This document shows positions 7,746 to 16,205 of a stretch of 38,696 nucleotides of DNA, one piece after another. A program made the position numbers and the translations under genes. Source of the DNA: Solobacterium sp. UBA3691 (GTDB lineage: Bacteria; Bacillota_I; Bacilli_A; Erysipelotrichales; Erysipelotrichaceae). Under the pieces are notes generated by a model. That model saw only the letters and a list, made by a program, of their open reading frames with translations, searched no databases and was not told the origin of the DNA. The DNA is taken from NCBI GenBank assembly GCA_002372175.1, contig DFIS01000028.1:1-38696 (forward strand). The letters run 5' to 3'. Each line of letters begins with the position of its first letter. The first letter of the stretch is position 1.

Positions 7746-9098
7746 ATGACACTGAGAGTCGGCGCAGGAAAAGCCTGCATCTCCCCGACGGAAGAATGCT
7801 TTCCGTTTCCTACCTTCGGCAATGCGGATCCGAGGTCTGCACTGCATGATGACATCTTTACAAGAGCAGTAGTCATTGATAACGGTGAAACAAGGGCAGC
7901 GATCGTCAACTTTGACATGGTATCGATTCCGATGTACGACACAACAAAGAAGCTGATCGCAGAAGCCGGCGGTATCCCCGAAGACAATGTCTTCATGACC
8001 GCTACACACAACCATGATGCACCGTTTGCGGGCAGTCCTGTACAGGGTGCAGACGCAAAGCAGGAAGATGATCTCACCAGACGCATCGGTATCTTTACAC
8101 AGATCGTGCTCGACGGTGTAAAGAAGGCTGTAGAAGAGGCAGTAAGCGCACTGCGTTCGGCAAAGTACGGCTTCGGCACCGGTGAGAGCTGGATCAATGT
8201 TAACAGAGACTTCCAGTTTGAGGATGGATACTGGATGCAGGGCCCTAACTTCAAGGCATATGCGGATAAGACACTGGCTGTGCTGAAGTTTGTGGATGAA
8301 GAGGATAAACTGATCGCAGCGGTACTGAACTACGGCTGTCATGCGGTCCTGGGCTTTGTCGCAAAGGATGTGGACGGAAAGATCAAGGTATCTTCCGACT
8401 GGCCGGGTTATGCACAGAACTATGTTGAACAGAGATTCGGCAATGGTGCGGTATGTGTATGGACACCGGCGGCTGAAGGCAACCTGAACCCTGTATATGG
8501 GGCAGGACTCTATACTTTCCTGAAGGATGGTTATGCCGTTAGCAAGCAGCTGCCTCCCGGAACAGCGTTTGTCCTGATGGAAGCGTTAGGCGGTCAGCAC
8601 GCGATCGATGCGATCAAGGTCATCAATGAGACATGTGCAGACAAAGATACGATGGAGATCAAATATGCCCGCACGGAGATCGATCTGCCGAGTCAGAAAG
8701 CACCGGAAGGCGCAGACATGATGCGCAACAGGATGCTGGTGGACAACCTGCTGCCGCTTGGACCTAACGGCGAAAGACCGGAGAAGAAACTGGTGGTCAT
8801 GGAAGATGATCCCGAGCATCCGTTCAAGATGGAGATCAAGATCCTGCAGCTTGGTGATACAGCGTGGGTCGGTGTTCCCTGTGAGATCTATTCCGAGATC
8901 GGCAGAGATATGAAGGCTGCCTCACCGTGTCCGAATACAGTCGTTGTTACACATACCAATACACATTACAGGAGCTATATCCCGGATAAGAGTGCAGCTG
9001 ATCATCATACCTTCCAGTCCTACGGGGCTGCCAAGCCGGGTGCCTGCGATGAATACATCGTACAGGGCATGGTCGATCTGTTCAAAGAACTGAAATAA
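7746..9098 (+). CDS. Neutral-ceramidase-like hydrolase, array copy 3 (subgroup A)
   Basis: 450 residues, AGGAGG 5 nt upstream, 10 nt after copy 2. It has the full subgroup A set: VGAGKACISPT, TATHNHDAP, GTGESWINVNRD, NYGCHAVLGF, EGNLNP (Asn in place of the ceramidase Ser), GVPCEIYSEIGRDMK with the Glu, and THYRSYIPD. The overall pattern is closest to copy 1, so copies 1 to 3 look like a tandem expansion. It has no signal peptide or membrane segment. Confidence 0.84.
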   Translation: MTLRVGAGKACISPTEECFPFPTFGNADPRSALHDDIFTRAVVIDNGETRAAIVNFDMVSIPMYDTTKKLIAEAGGIPEDNVFMTATHNHDAPFAGSPVQGADAKQEDDLTRRIGIFTQIVLDGVKKAVEEAVSALRSAKYGFGTGESWINVNRDFQFEDGYWMQGPNFKAYADKTLAVLKFVDEEDKLIAAVLNYGCHAVLGFVAKDVDGKIKVSSDWPGYAQNYVEQRFGNGAVCVWTPAAEGNLNPVYGAGLYTFLKDGYAVSKQLPPGTAFVLMEALGGQHAIDAIKVINETCADKDTMEIKYARTEIDLPSQKAPEGADMMRNRMLVDNLLPLGPNGERPEKKLVVMEDDPEHPFKMEIKILQLGDTAWVGVPCEIYSEIGRDMKAASPCPNTVVVTHTNTHYRSYIPDKSAADHHTFQSYGAAKPGACDEYIVQGMVDLFKELK

Positions 9099-9128
9099 AG
9101 AAAGTATATAAAGCAAGGAGGAAAACAA

Positions 9129-10496
9129 ATGCTTAAAGTAGGTGCCGCAAAACGCGTGATCACACCGAAGATGGAATGGCTGCCGATGGGCGCCATGGTC
9201 GGTCAGTACGAGGGTGTACGTGAGGGTGAAGACATTCATGTCAGAGCCATCGTCCTCGACAACGGGGAAAGAACATTCCTGTTTGAGAGTTATGAACTGG
9301 GCGGAGTTCCCTGTGATGCAGAGCTGAGAAGGCGTATCGAAGAGACGTACGGGATTTCCCAGGAAAACATGCTGTTGGTGGGTACACACAACCACAGTGC
9401 TCCGCATCCGATGGGATATGGTTCCGCAGGACCTTTCGGTCCTCACACGGATATCCCGGAGAATATCAGTGCCTGGACAGACTATGTGCTGGAACAGGGT
9501 GTCGGTGTCATCGCTGATGCACAGGCAAAGATGCAGGAAGCGTGCTGGGGCTTTGGTGAAGGCAAGTCCTACATCAACGTCAACCGTGACAAGTTCTTCC
9601 ATGAGGGATACTGGATGCAGGGCAATAACTGGGAAGGCTACAGCGACAAGACCCTGGCTGCCCTGAAGTTCACCGATAAGGAAGGCAGGCTGATCGCGGC
9701 AGTGCTGAACTATGCGATGCATTCCACCACTTCGTTCTGCATAGCGGACAAAGACGGCAAGGTCAAGGTGACCTGTGACGCGCCGGGTATTGCCTGCAAT
9801 TATGCGGAATCCTACTTTGGCAATGACAGTGTCGTTCTGTGGCAGTCCGGTGCTGCCGGCAACCAGAATCCTCTGTATGTCGGTATCATGCAGCTGTATG
9901 ACAAGGACGGCACGATGCGTCAGAGAAGAAGAATGAACGGAGCACCTTACGAGATGGGTGTATCCCTCGGTATGGAACATGGTATGGATGCAGTGGAAAC
10001 ACTGGAAAAGATCTGTGCCGACCGTACAGAAATGCCGATCACTACGGTTGATGATACGATCTACTTCCCGAAGCAGAAGTTCCCGGAAGGCATCAACAGA
10101 GGCTATCACCGTCTGGTCGTAGACAATCTGCTGGAGTGGTCCGGAGATGTTGCACCGGATGAGCCGTTCCCGCCGAAAGTGCTGGCAGAGATGGAACCTA
10201 CAGATGAGAAGGTACCGATGAAGGCACAGCTGATCCTGATGGGTGATGTGGCATTCTACGGTATTGCCTGCGAACTGTACAATGAGATCTCCAAGGTATG
10301 CAAGGACGCTTCACCGTTTAAGCATCTGGTCATTACTACACATGTCGGATCTCCGAGTGCAGGATATATCCTGGACAACGGTTCGGTAGGACATAAGGTC
10401 TTCCAGTCGTTCGGACTTGTCGGTGCCGGAGGCAACGATGAGATCGTCCGTGACGGCATGTTAAAGATGTTTGAAACAGCGTTAAAAGAGAAGTAA
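9129..10496 (+). CDS. Neutral-ceramidase-like hydrolase, array copy 4 (subgroup B)
   Basis: 455 residues, AGGAGG 7 nt upstream. It starts a second subgroup shared with copies 5 and 6: the N-terminus is AAKRVITP and an EGVREGEDIHVRAIVLDNG stretch replaces the shorter subgroup A loop. THNHSAPHP carries the two His, NYAMHSTTSF the next His, SGAAGNQNP stands at the nucleophile motif (Asn for Ser), IACELYNEIS carries the Glu, and SAGYILDNG replaces YIPD. The larger N-terminal loop and different lid residues suggest another substrate or step than subgroup A. It is the last hydrolase before the transporter. Confidence 0.83.
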   Translation: MLKVGAAKRVITPKMEWLPMGAMVGQYEGVREGEDIHVRAIVLDNGERTFLFESYELGGVPCDAELRRRIEETYGISQENMLLVGTHNHSAPHPMGYGSAGPFGPHTDIPENISAWTDYVLEQGVGVIADAQAKMQEACWGFGEGKSYINVNRDKFFHEGYWMQGNNWEGYSDKTLAALKFTDKEGRLIAAVLNYAMHSTTSFCIADKDGKVKVTCDAPGIACNYAESYFGNDSVVLWQSGAAGNQNPLYVGIMQLYDKDGTMRQRRRMNGAPYEMGVSLGMEHGMDAVETLEKICADRTEMPITTVDDTIYFPKQKFPEGINRGYHRLVVDNLLEWSGDVAPDEPFPPKVLAEMEPTDEKVPMKAQLILMGDVAFYGIACELYNEISKVCKDASPFKHLVITTHVGSPSAGYILDNGSVGHKVFQSFGLVGAGGNDEIVRDGMLKMFETALKEK

Positions 10497-10506
10497 GAAT
10501 CACAAA

Positions 10507-10534
10507 GGGAGGTCATGGGAAACCATGATCTCCC
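10507..10534 (+). promoter_or_regulatory. GNRA-capped hairpin in front of the MFS gene
   Basis: GGGAGGTCATGG (10507-10518) pairs with CCATGATCTCCC (10523-10534) over 12 bp including one G-U, capped by a GAAA tetraloop. It is not followed by a T run, so it is not a terminator. The only Shine-Dalgarno-like bases upstream of the transporter (GGGAGG) are inside this stem. It could be an mRNA processing or stability element, or a translational control point. Confidence 0.7.
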
Positions 10535-10546
10535 TGTATATCCGTT

Positions 10547-11734
10547 ATGTTATTTACAAGGGAATACAGAAAACCTGAGACACTCTGGAATACATCGTAT
10601 TTCGTTATTTTATTTATGGCGATCCTGATGGCAGTGGGACTGAACATGGTCACACCGATCCTGAGCAGGTATCTGAACAGTCTTGGAGCCAGTCTCTCTA
10701 TGGTTGGTATTCTGGCATCGCTGATGTCCGTTGTGTCCATGTTCATGCGTCCGATCAGCGGCTTTCTGGCCGACAGGATGTCAAAGAAAGCACTGACGAT
10801 CTTTGCGACGGTGACAGCAGGATGCTCGATCTGCCTGTATGCGATGACTTCTTCCATACCGCTGATCACGTTTCTGCGGATCACCAACGGTCTTGGCATG
10901 GCCTTCCACGGTACCTGTGCAATGTCGATGGCTTCCTACTGTATTCCCGAGAAGCGCATGGGAGAGGGCCTTGGCTACATCGGTATCGGTCAGATCATCG
11001 CAACAGCCGTAGGTCCTAACCTCGGTCTCTGGCTGATCGACAATGTCAGCTACAGGGCAGCTTTCCTGATTGCCGGAGGTCTGATCCTGACAACGGCTGT
11101 GATCAGCTTGCTGTTTATCAGTGCTCCGGAGACACCAAAGTATGCCTGGGGCAGCCAGCGTATTCATCTGACAGATTTCATCAGTGTAAAGATGATCCCG
11201 TACTCACTGTTTGCGGGTGTCTTCTCGATGTGCATCAGTATGAACAGCTCGTTTATTGCCCTGGTCGGGGAGACAAGAGGCATACCCAACGTAGGCATCT
11301 TCTTCACCGCCAATGCCTGTGCTCTGCTGTTTGTACGTCTTGGCGTGGGCAGATTCATCGACAGGCTGGGCTTTCGGAATGTTCTGATGCCGGGTTATGT
11401 TCTGACCGGTACGGCGATGATCCTGCTGGCTATGGCAACCAGGACATGGATGCTTATCCCGGCCGGGATCCTGATTGCCTTCAGCCAGGGCACAGCTCAG
11501 CCAATGGTACAGGCAGAATGTGTCAGACAAATGCCTGATAAACGCGGCTTGGCCATGAGCACATGTTATGTCGGGTCGGATCTCTGCAGTGCCTTCGGTA
11601 TCACCGCCGGCGGCAGGGTCGCAGACATGTTCGGCTTTACTGCCATGTACGGAATGTGTGCGCTGATCATGTTTGTGGCATTATTCCTGTTTATCCTGTA
11701 TGAGCGAAGACAGGGAATGCTGCAGAAAGGATAA
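10547..11734 (+). CDS. MFS transporter of the hydrolase operon
   Basis: 395 residues with about 12 hydrophobic segments, the size of a standard major facilitator protein. The loop between segments 2 and 3 reads GFLADRMSKK, the MFS signature. It probably moves the substrate or product of the surrounding hydrolases across the membrane; direction and cargo are not visible. The ATG at 10547 has no Shine-Dalgarno sequence, but the frame is closed by an in-phase TGA at 10526, so no earlier ATG exists; a 12-bp hairpin lies just upstream. The next gene starts 5 nt after its stop. Confidence 0.88.
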   Translation: MLFTREYRKPETLWNTSYFVILFMAILMAVGLNMVTPILSRYLNSLGASLSMVGILASLMSVVSMFMRPISGFLADRMSKKALTIFATVTAGCSICLYAMTSSIPLITFLRITNGLGMAFHGTCAMSMASYCIPEKRMGEGLGYIGIGQIIATAVGPNLGLWLIDNVSYRAAFLIAGGLILTTAVISLLFISAPETPKYAWGSQRIHLTDFISVKMIPYSLFAGVFSMCISMNSSFIALVGETRGIPNVGIFFTANACALLFVRLGVGRFIDRLGFRNVLMPGYVLTGTAMILLAMATRTWMLIPAGILIAFSQGTAQPMVQAECVRQMPDKRGLAMSTCYVGSDLCSAFGITAGGRVADMFGFTAMYGMCALIMFVALFLFILYERRQGMLQKG

Positions 11735-11738
11735 CGAT

Positions 11739-12626
11739 ATGGGAATCAGTAAACCGCTTGTATTCGAGATCGCCGAGAATACATATGCCATCAACGAGTT
11801 CGGCATGGTCACCTGCTACATGCTGGTGGGAAAGCAGAGAGGACTGCTGATCGACTGCGGCACCGGCATGTACAACATCCGGGAGATCGCTGACGAACTC
11901 TGTGACAAACCCTACGATGTAGTGATCACCCACGCAGACTTTGACCATTTCTGCTCGATGGATATGTGGGATAAAGTCTGGCTCCATCCTCTGGATCTGC
12001 ACATGATGGAACCGGCGTGCCAGAAGCGGGCATATGAGATGTTTCTGGACTATCCGCAGATGATGGTCAAACCGGGAACATTTGCGGCCTATGATGTCAC
12101 ACCGGAACAGATGCGCTATCCGCAGAAGATGCCTGAATTCCTGCCTTTGCAGGATGGACAGAGATTTGATCTCGGCGGCAGATACGCAGAAGTCATCCAC
12201 ACCCCCGGACATACACAGGGAGAAGTCGTCGTGATCGATCCTTCGGTCAGGATCCTGTTCTCGGGTGATGCCTGCAATACCAATCTGATCCTGGTGCGGG
12301 AACTTGTCGGCAACGGCAGAGGCGTATCCGTCAATACAGCCCTGAAAGGACTGCTGAAGATCAAAGCCAGAGAAAAGGACTTTGACCGTAACTTTAACGG
12401 ACATATAGGCTATGGCGGCAGCACCGTGCACAGGTGCGTGCCGAAGGAAGTGCTTAACGAGGCGATAGAACTTCTGACAGATGTTGTGCAGGGTTCGGCA
12501 GTACCGGAGATGTTTCCGGTATTTGACGGCATCTACGGGGAATGGCCTACGGTAAGTAAGGGATATACACGGATCAGTTATGATCCTTCAAGGATCATTG
12601 ATGACGGTGAGATACCGGCAGTATAG
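11739..12626 (+). CDS. MBL-fold metallohydrolase, array copy 2 (altered metal site)
   Basis: 295 residues. The start at 11739 was chosen because MGISKP aligns with all sister copies and AAAGGA precedes it; a longer frame to 11673 overlaps the MFS gene. The metal motif is THADFDH: His65, Asp67, Asp69, His70. Thus Asp replaces the second His found in all five paralogues. HTPGHTQGEVVVID and FSGDACN are intact. It also carries a 7-residue insertion after the bridging Asp (LILVRELVGNG region). It may bind a different metal pair, or be a non-catalytic partner of the other copies. Confidence 0.87.
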   Translation: MGISKPLVFEIAENTYAINEFGMVTCYMLVGKQRGLLIDCGTGMYNIREIADELCDKPYDVVITHADFDHFCSMDMWDKVWLHPLDLHMMEPACQKRAYEMFLDYPQMMVKPGTFAAYDVTPEQMRYPQKMPEFLPLQDGQRFDLGGRYAEVIHTPGHTQGEVVVIDPSVRILFSGDACNTNLILVRELVGNGRGVSVNTALKGLLKIKAREKDFDRNFNGHIGYGGSTVHRCVPKEVLNEAIELLTDVVQGSAVPEMFPVFDGIYGEWPTVSKGYTRISYDPSRIIDDGEIPAV

Positions 12627-12635
12627 GAGGAAGAT

Positions 12636-13502
12636 ATGGGAATCAGTAAACCGGAAGTATTGGAAGTAGCACGAAAGACATATGCGATCAATGAGTTTGG
12701 CATGGCCACATGTTTCCTGCTGGTGGGCACAGAGAGAGGACTGCTCATCGATACGGGATGCGGTATGTACAACATCCGTGAGATCGCTGATGAGCTCTGT
12801 AAGGTACCGTACGATGTCGTGCTGACACATGCGCACGGTGATCATTTCGGCTCCATGGACAAGTGGGATGAAGTATACATGCATCCGGCAGACTTTGATC
12901 TGATCACCCCGGAGCTGGATGAATTCAACCGGCAGAAGTTCGCAAGATACCCGGGAATGATGAAGGACTTCGGGACATTTGATGCCTATGACATCACACC
13001 TGAACAGCTTCACTATCCGGAGAAGACACCGAAGTTTATTCCGTGTGAAGAGGGACATGTGTTTGATCTTGGCGATGGCTGGAAGCTCGATGTGATCCAC
13101 ACGCCCGGACATACACCCGGTGAGATCGTTCTGATCGATCCGACAACGCGTATCCTGTTTTCCGGGGATGCCTGCAATGTCAACCTCGGTATCTTCAGTA
13201 CCAGTATCAATACGGCGCTGAAAGGTCTGTTAAAGGTCAAGGCAAGAGAAGCTGATTTTGACCGTAACTTCAACGGGCATATCGGCTACGGCGGCAGTAA
13301 TGTTCACAGGAGTATGCCGGAGAGTGTGCTGGATGACTGTCTTTCGATCATGAGGCATATCATTGCCGGTACAGCAGACGTTAAGACAAGAGACATGACA
13401 TTCATCGGCAGAGGTATCCAGGCCAGTGTCAGAGAGGGTCATGCCTTGATCACATACGATCCGAACAGGATCATTGATGAAGGAGAGGAGCCTGCAGAAT
13501 AA
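12636..13502 (+). CDS. MBL-fold metallohydrolase, array copy 3
   Basis: 288 residues with AGGAGG 6 nt upstream. THAHGDH is intact (His65, His67, Asp69, His70), followed by HTPGHTPGEIVLID, FSGDACN and HIGYGG. The first ~65 residues are identical to copy 4 except at residue 66 (Ala versus Gly), while the central lid region (residues ~80-135) differs strongly. That mosaic pattern indicates recent duplication with gene conversion. Its stop codon overlaps the ATG of copy 4 by one base (TAATG). Confidence 0.9.
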   Translation: MGISKPEVLEVARKTYAINEFGMATCFLLVGTERGLLIDTGCGMYNIREIADELCKVPYDVVLTHAHGDHFGSMDKWDEVYMHPADFDLITPELDEFNRQKFARYPGMMKDFGTFDAYDITPEQLHYPEKTPKFIPCEEGHVFDLGDGWKLDVIHTPGHTPGEIVLIDPTTRILFSGDACNVNLGIFSTSINTALKGLLKVKAREADFDRNFNGHIGYGGSNVHRSMPESVLDDCLSIMRHIIAGTADVKTRDMTFIGRGIQASVREGHALITYDPNRIIDEGEEPAE

Positions 13503-14365
13503 TGGGAATCAGTAAACCGGAAGTATTGGAAGTTGCACGAAAGACATATGCGATCAATGAGTTTGGCATGGCTACGTGTTTCCTGCTGGTGGGAACAGAG
13601 AGAGGGCTGCTCATTGATACAGGATGCGGTATGTACAATATCCGGGAGATCGCGGATGAGCTTTGCAAGGTACCGTATGATGTCGTACTGACACATGGGC
13701 ATGGGGATCATATCGGATCCATGGACAGATGGGATAAAGTATGGCTTCATCCTGCAGACTGGGATGATCTTTCGATGGATAAGTTTGAAGAGAACCAGGC
13801 AAGACTCTTGTCTTATCCCGACCGGATGGAACCATTCGGCAGCTTTGAGGCATATGACATACAGAAGAGTCAGGCAAGATATCCGCAGAAGAATCCGGAG
13901 TTTCTGCCGCTCGAAGAGGGACAGGTATTTGATCTGGGTGACGGCTGGAAGCTGGATGTGATCCACACGCCGGGGCATACGGCAGGAGAAGTAGTCCTGA
14001 TCGACCCGACGACACGGATCCTGTTCTCCGGAGATGCCTGCAATGTCAACCTGGGTCTTGGCGGTGCCAGTGTCAACAGTGCTCTGAAGGGACTGTTAAA
14101 GGTCAAGGCAAGGGAAAAGGACTTTGACCGCAACTTCAACGGGCATATCGGCTATGGCGGAAGCAATATCAACAGGAGTATGCCGGAGAGTGTGCTGGAT
14201 GACTGTCTGCATATCATGAGAGGGATCGTCAGCGGTACGATCGTCGGTGAGGAAAGACCGGCACGGCCGGGTATGCCGCCGAGGCTGCATGTCAACTACG
14301 GACATGTACATATTGGCTATGATCCTGCCAGGATCATCGATGAGGGTGAAGAACCTGCAGAGTAA
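13502..14365 (+). CDS. MBL-fold metallohydrolase, array copy 4
   Basis: 287 residues, starting on the last base of copy 3's stop codon, with GGAGAGGAG upstream as ribosome site. It has an intact THGHGDH, HTPGHTAGEVVLID and FSGDACN. The N-terminal third matches copy 3 almost base for base; the central region (residues ~80-135, AMD-type lid with NQARLLSYPDRME) is its own, and the C-terminal SMPESVLDDCL stretch is again shared. Substrate range probably differs from copy 3 because the variable part surrounds the active site in MBL enzymes. Confidence 0.9.
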   Translation: MGISKPEVLEVARKTYAINEFGMATCFLLVGTERGLLIDTGCGMYNIREIADELCKVPYDVVLTHGHGDHIGSMDRWDKVWLHPADWDDLSMDKFEENQARLLSYPDRMEPFGSFEAYDIQKSQARYPQKNPEFLPLEEGQVFDLGDGWKLDVIHTPGHTAGEVVLIDPTTRILFSGDACNVNLGLGGASVNSALKGLLKVKAREKDFDRNFNGHIGYGGSNINRSMPESVLDDCLHIMRGIVSGTIVGEERPARPGMPPRLHVNYGHVHIGYDPARIIDEGEEPAE

Positions 14366-14377
14366 AGGAGAAAGACC

Positions 14378-15244
14378 ATGGGAATGAAGAAACCGATCGT
14401 ACTGGAGATAGCTTACAGAACATTTGCAATCAATGAATTTGGAGCGGCGACCTGCTTTGTGCTGAAGGGCACGGAGAGAGGACTTGTCATCGACGCAGGG
14501 ACAGGTATGTACAACATCAGGGAGATCGTGGATGAACTGATGGAGGGACTGCCTTACGATGTCGCAATCACACACGGACACTGTGATCATATTGCCTGGG
14601 CAGACGAATGGGATGAAGTATACCTGCATCCGGCGGATAATGATATCTTCTACGATATTGAACGCAATAAGAGAATGACAGCGGATTATCCGGGCATGAT
14701 GGCTAAACACGGTACATATGATGCATATGATATACCGATGACACAGATTACTTTCCCGGATCATATGCCGAAGGTCATACCGATGGAAGACGGTCATGTG
14801 TTTGATCTTGGCGGCGGCAGGAAGGTGGATGTGATCCATACTCCCGGCCACAGTAAGGGAGAAGTCGTCTTTATCGATCCTTCCGTCCGTATTCTGTTCT
14901 CCGGTGATGCCTGCAACCCGAATCTGGGTATCCGTGCCACCAGTATCAATACAGCGCTGAAGGGTCTGTTAAAGGTCAAGGCAAGAGAGAAGGACTTTGA
15001 CCGCAACTTCAACAGTCATATTGGTTACGGCGGCAGTACCGTGCATATCGCCATGCCTGACAGCTGCCTGGATGACTGTCTGTACATCATGACCGGACTG
15101 GTCAAGGGAGAGATCACGCCTGAACATGCGGTATCTCCGTTCCGTCCCGGTTCCGCACCGATCTACTTTGTCAGACATGGTGCTGTACAGATCAGTCTGG
15201 ATCCCAACTGGATCATTGATGAAGGTGAAGAACCTGCGGTATGA
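14378..15244 (+). CDS. MBL-fold metallohydrolase, array copy 5
   Basis: 288 residues, AAAGGAG upstream, 12 nt after copy 4. The metal motif is THGHCDH at His66, His68, Asp70, His71 (one residue later than in the sisters owing to an insertion before it). It keeps HTPGHSKGEVVFID, FSGDACN and HIGYGG. Its C-terminal half, with IAMPDSCLDDCLYI, resembles copy 1 more than copies 3 and 4, so copies 1 and 5 may be derived from one another. The loop after the metal motif is AWADEWDEV, whereas the other copies have SMD, YMD or CID. Confidence 0.9.
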   Translation: MGMKKPIVLEIAYRTFAINEFGAATCFVLKGTERGLVIDAGTGMYNIREIVDELMEGLPYDVAITHGHCDHIAWADEWDEVYLHPADNDIFYDIERNKRMTADYPGMMAKHGTYDAYDIPMTQITFPDHMPKVIPMEDGHVFDLGGGRKVDVIHTPGHSKGEVVFIDPSVRILFSGDACNPNLGIRATSINTALKGLLKVKAREKDFDRNFNSHIGYGGSTVHIAMPDSCLDDCLYIMTGLVKGEITPEHAVSPFRPGSAPIYFVRHGAVQISLDPNWIIDEGEEPAV

Positions 15245-15293
15245 TTAAGATAACCGACAGGATCCATACATCATAATTACTTTGGAGGTAGAT

Positions 15294-16163
15294 ATGGGAA
15301 TCAAGAAACCGCTGGTGCTGGAAGTAGCACACAGAACCTATGCCATCAATGAGTTTGGCATGGTCACCTGCTTTCTGCTGTGGGGGACCGAGAGAGGTCT
15401 TCTGATCGATACGGGATGCGGTATGTACAACATACGGGAGATCGCGGATGAACTGTGTCCGGTTCCGTATGATGTCGTACTGACACACAGTCACGGGGAT
15501 CATACAGGCTGTATAGACAAGTGGGATGAAGTATATGTTCATCCTGCAGACATGGATGCGCTGAGTGAGGAGAAACTGTCTTCGGCTTCGATCCCGCTTG
15601 GCAGATATCCGAAGATGATGGCTCAGTACGGCAGTTTTGATGCGTACGACATCACCTTTGAGCAGGAGTTCAAACCCCAGCATGCGCCGAAGTATCTGCC
15701 CGCTCCCGAGGGACATGTGTTCGATCTTGGCGGCGGCAGGAAGGTGGATGTGATCCACACACCTGGTCATACTCCCGGTGAGATCGTGCTGATCGATCCG
15801 ACAACACGTATCCTGTTCTCCGGGGATGCGGCTAACGGCAACCTCGGTATCCGCAGTACAAGTATCAATACAGCCCTGAAGGGACTGCTCAGAGTCAAGG
15901 CCAGAGAAGCTGATTTTGACCGTAACTTTAATGCCCATATCGGCTACGGCGGCAGTAATGTGCATAAGTCACAGCGTGACGGTGTTCTCGATGACTGCAT
16001 CTGGATCATGAAGGGTCTTGTGACAGGGACATTACAGCCGGAGATGAAGCAGAATCCGTACCGTCCGGGCAGTGATCCTGTATGCATGGCCAGCCACAAC
16101 GGTGTCGTTATTACACTGGATCCGAACCGGATCATCGACGAGGGAGAAGAACCCGCAGTATAA
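15294..16163 (+). CDS. MBL-fold metallohydrolase, array copy 6
   Basis: 289 residues. The ATG at 15294 is chosen over an in-frame TTG at 15282, because the TTG lies in the ribosome site (GGAGG at 15284-15288). THSHGDH is intact and followed by HTPGHTPGEIVLID. The bridging-Asp loop is FSGDAANGN; the other five have FSGDACN. A 49-nt gap before it is longer than usual in this operon but shows no clear promoter. A weak hairpin terminator directly follows the stop. Confidence 0.9.
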   Translation: MGIKKPLVLEVAHRTYAINEFGMVTCFLLWGTERGLLIDTGCGMYNIREIADELCPVPYDVVLTHSHGDHTGCIDKWDEVYVHPADMDALSEEKLSSASIPLGRYPKMMAQYGSFDAYDITFEQEFKPQHAPKYLPAPEGHVFDLGGGRKVDVIHTPGHTPGEIVLIDPTTRILFSGDAANGNLGIRSTSINTALKGLLRVKAREADFDRNFNAHIGYGGSNVHKSQRDGVLDDCIWIMKGLVTGTLQPEMKQNPYRPGSDPVCMASHNGVVITLDPNRIIDEGEEPAV

Positions 16164-16185
16164 GAGATCTTTTATGATCTCTTTT
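16162..16185 (+). terminator. Weak intra-operon terminator (attenuator)
   Basis: AAGAGATC (16162-16169) pairs with GATCTCTT (16176-16183) around a TTTTAT loop, and the T run continues to 16185. It begins in the stop codon of MBL copy 6. The stem is AT-rich, so partial read-through into the last two genes is likely. Confidence 0.6.
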
Positions 16186-16205
16186 GATATATCAGGAGGA
16201 ATATC

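Noticed and set aside
10515..10631. Short frame starting inside the GNRA hairpin before the MFS gene
   Set aside because: GGGAGG is only 2 nt from the ATG, the frame overlaps the real transporter out of phase and shows no protein-like composition.
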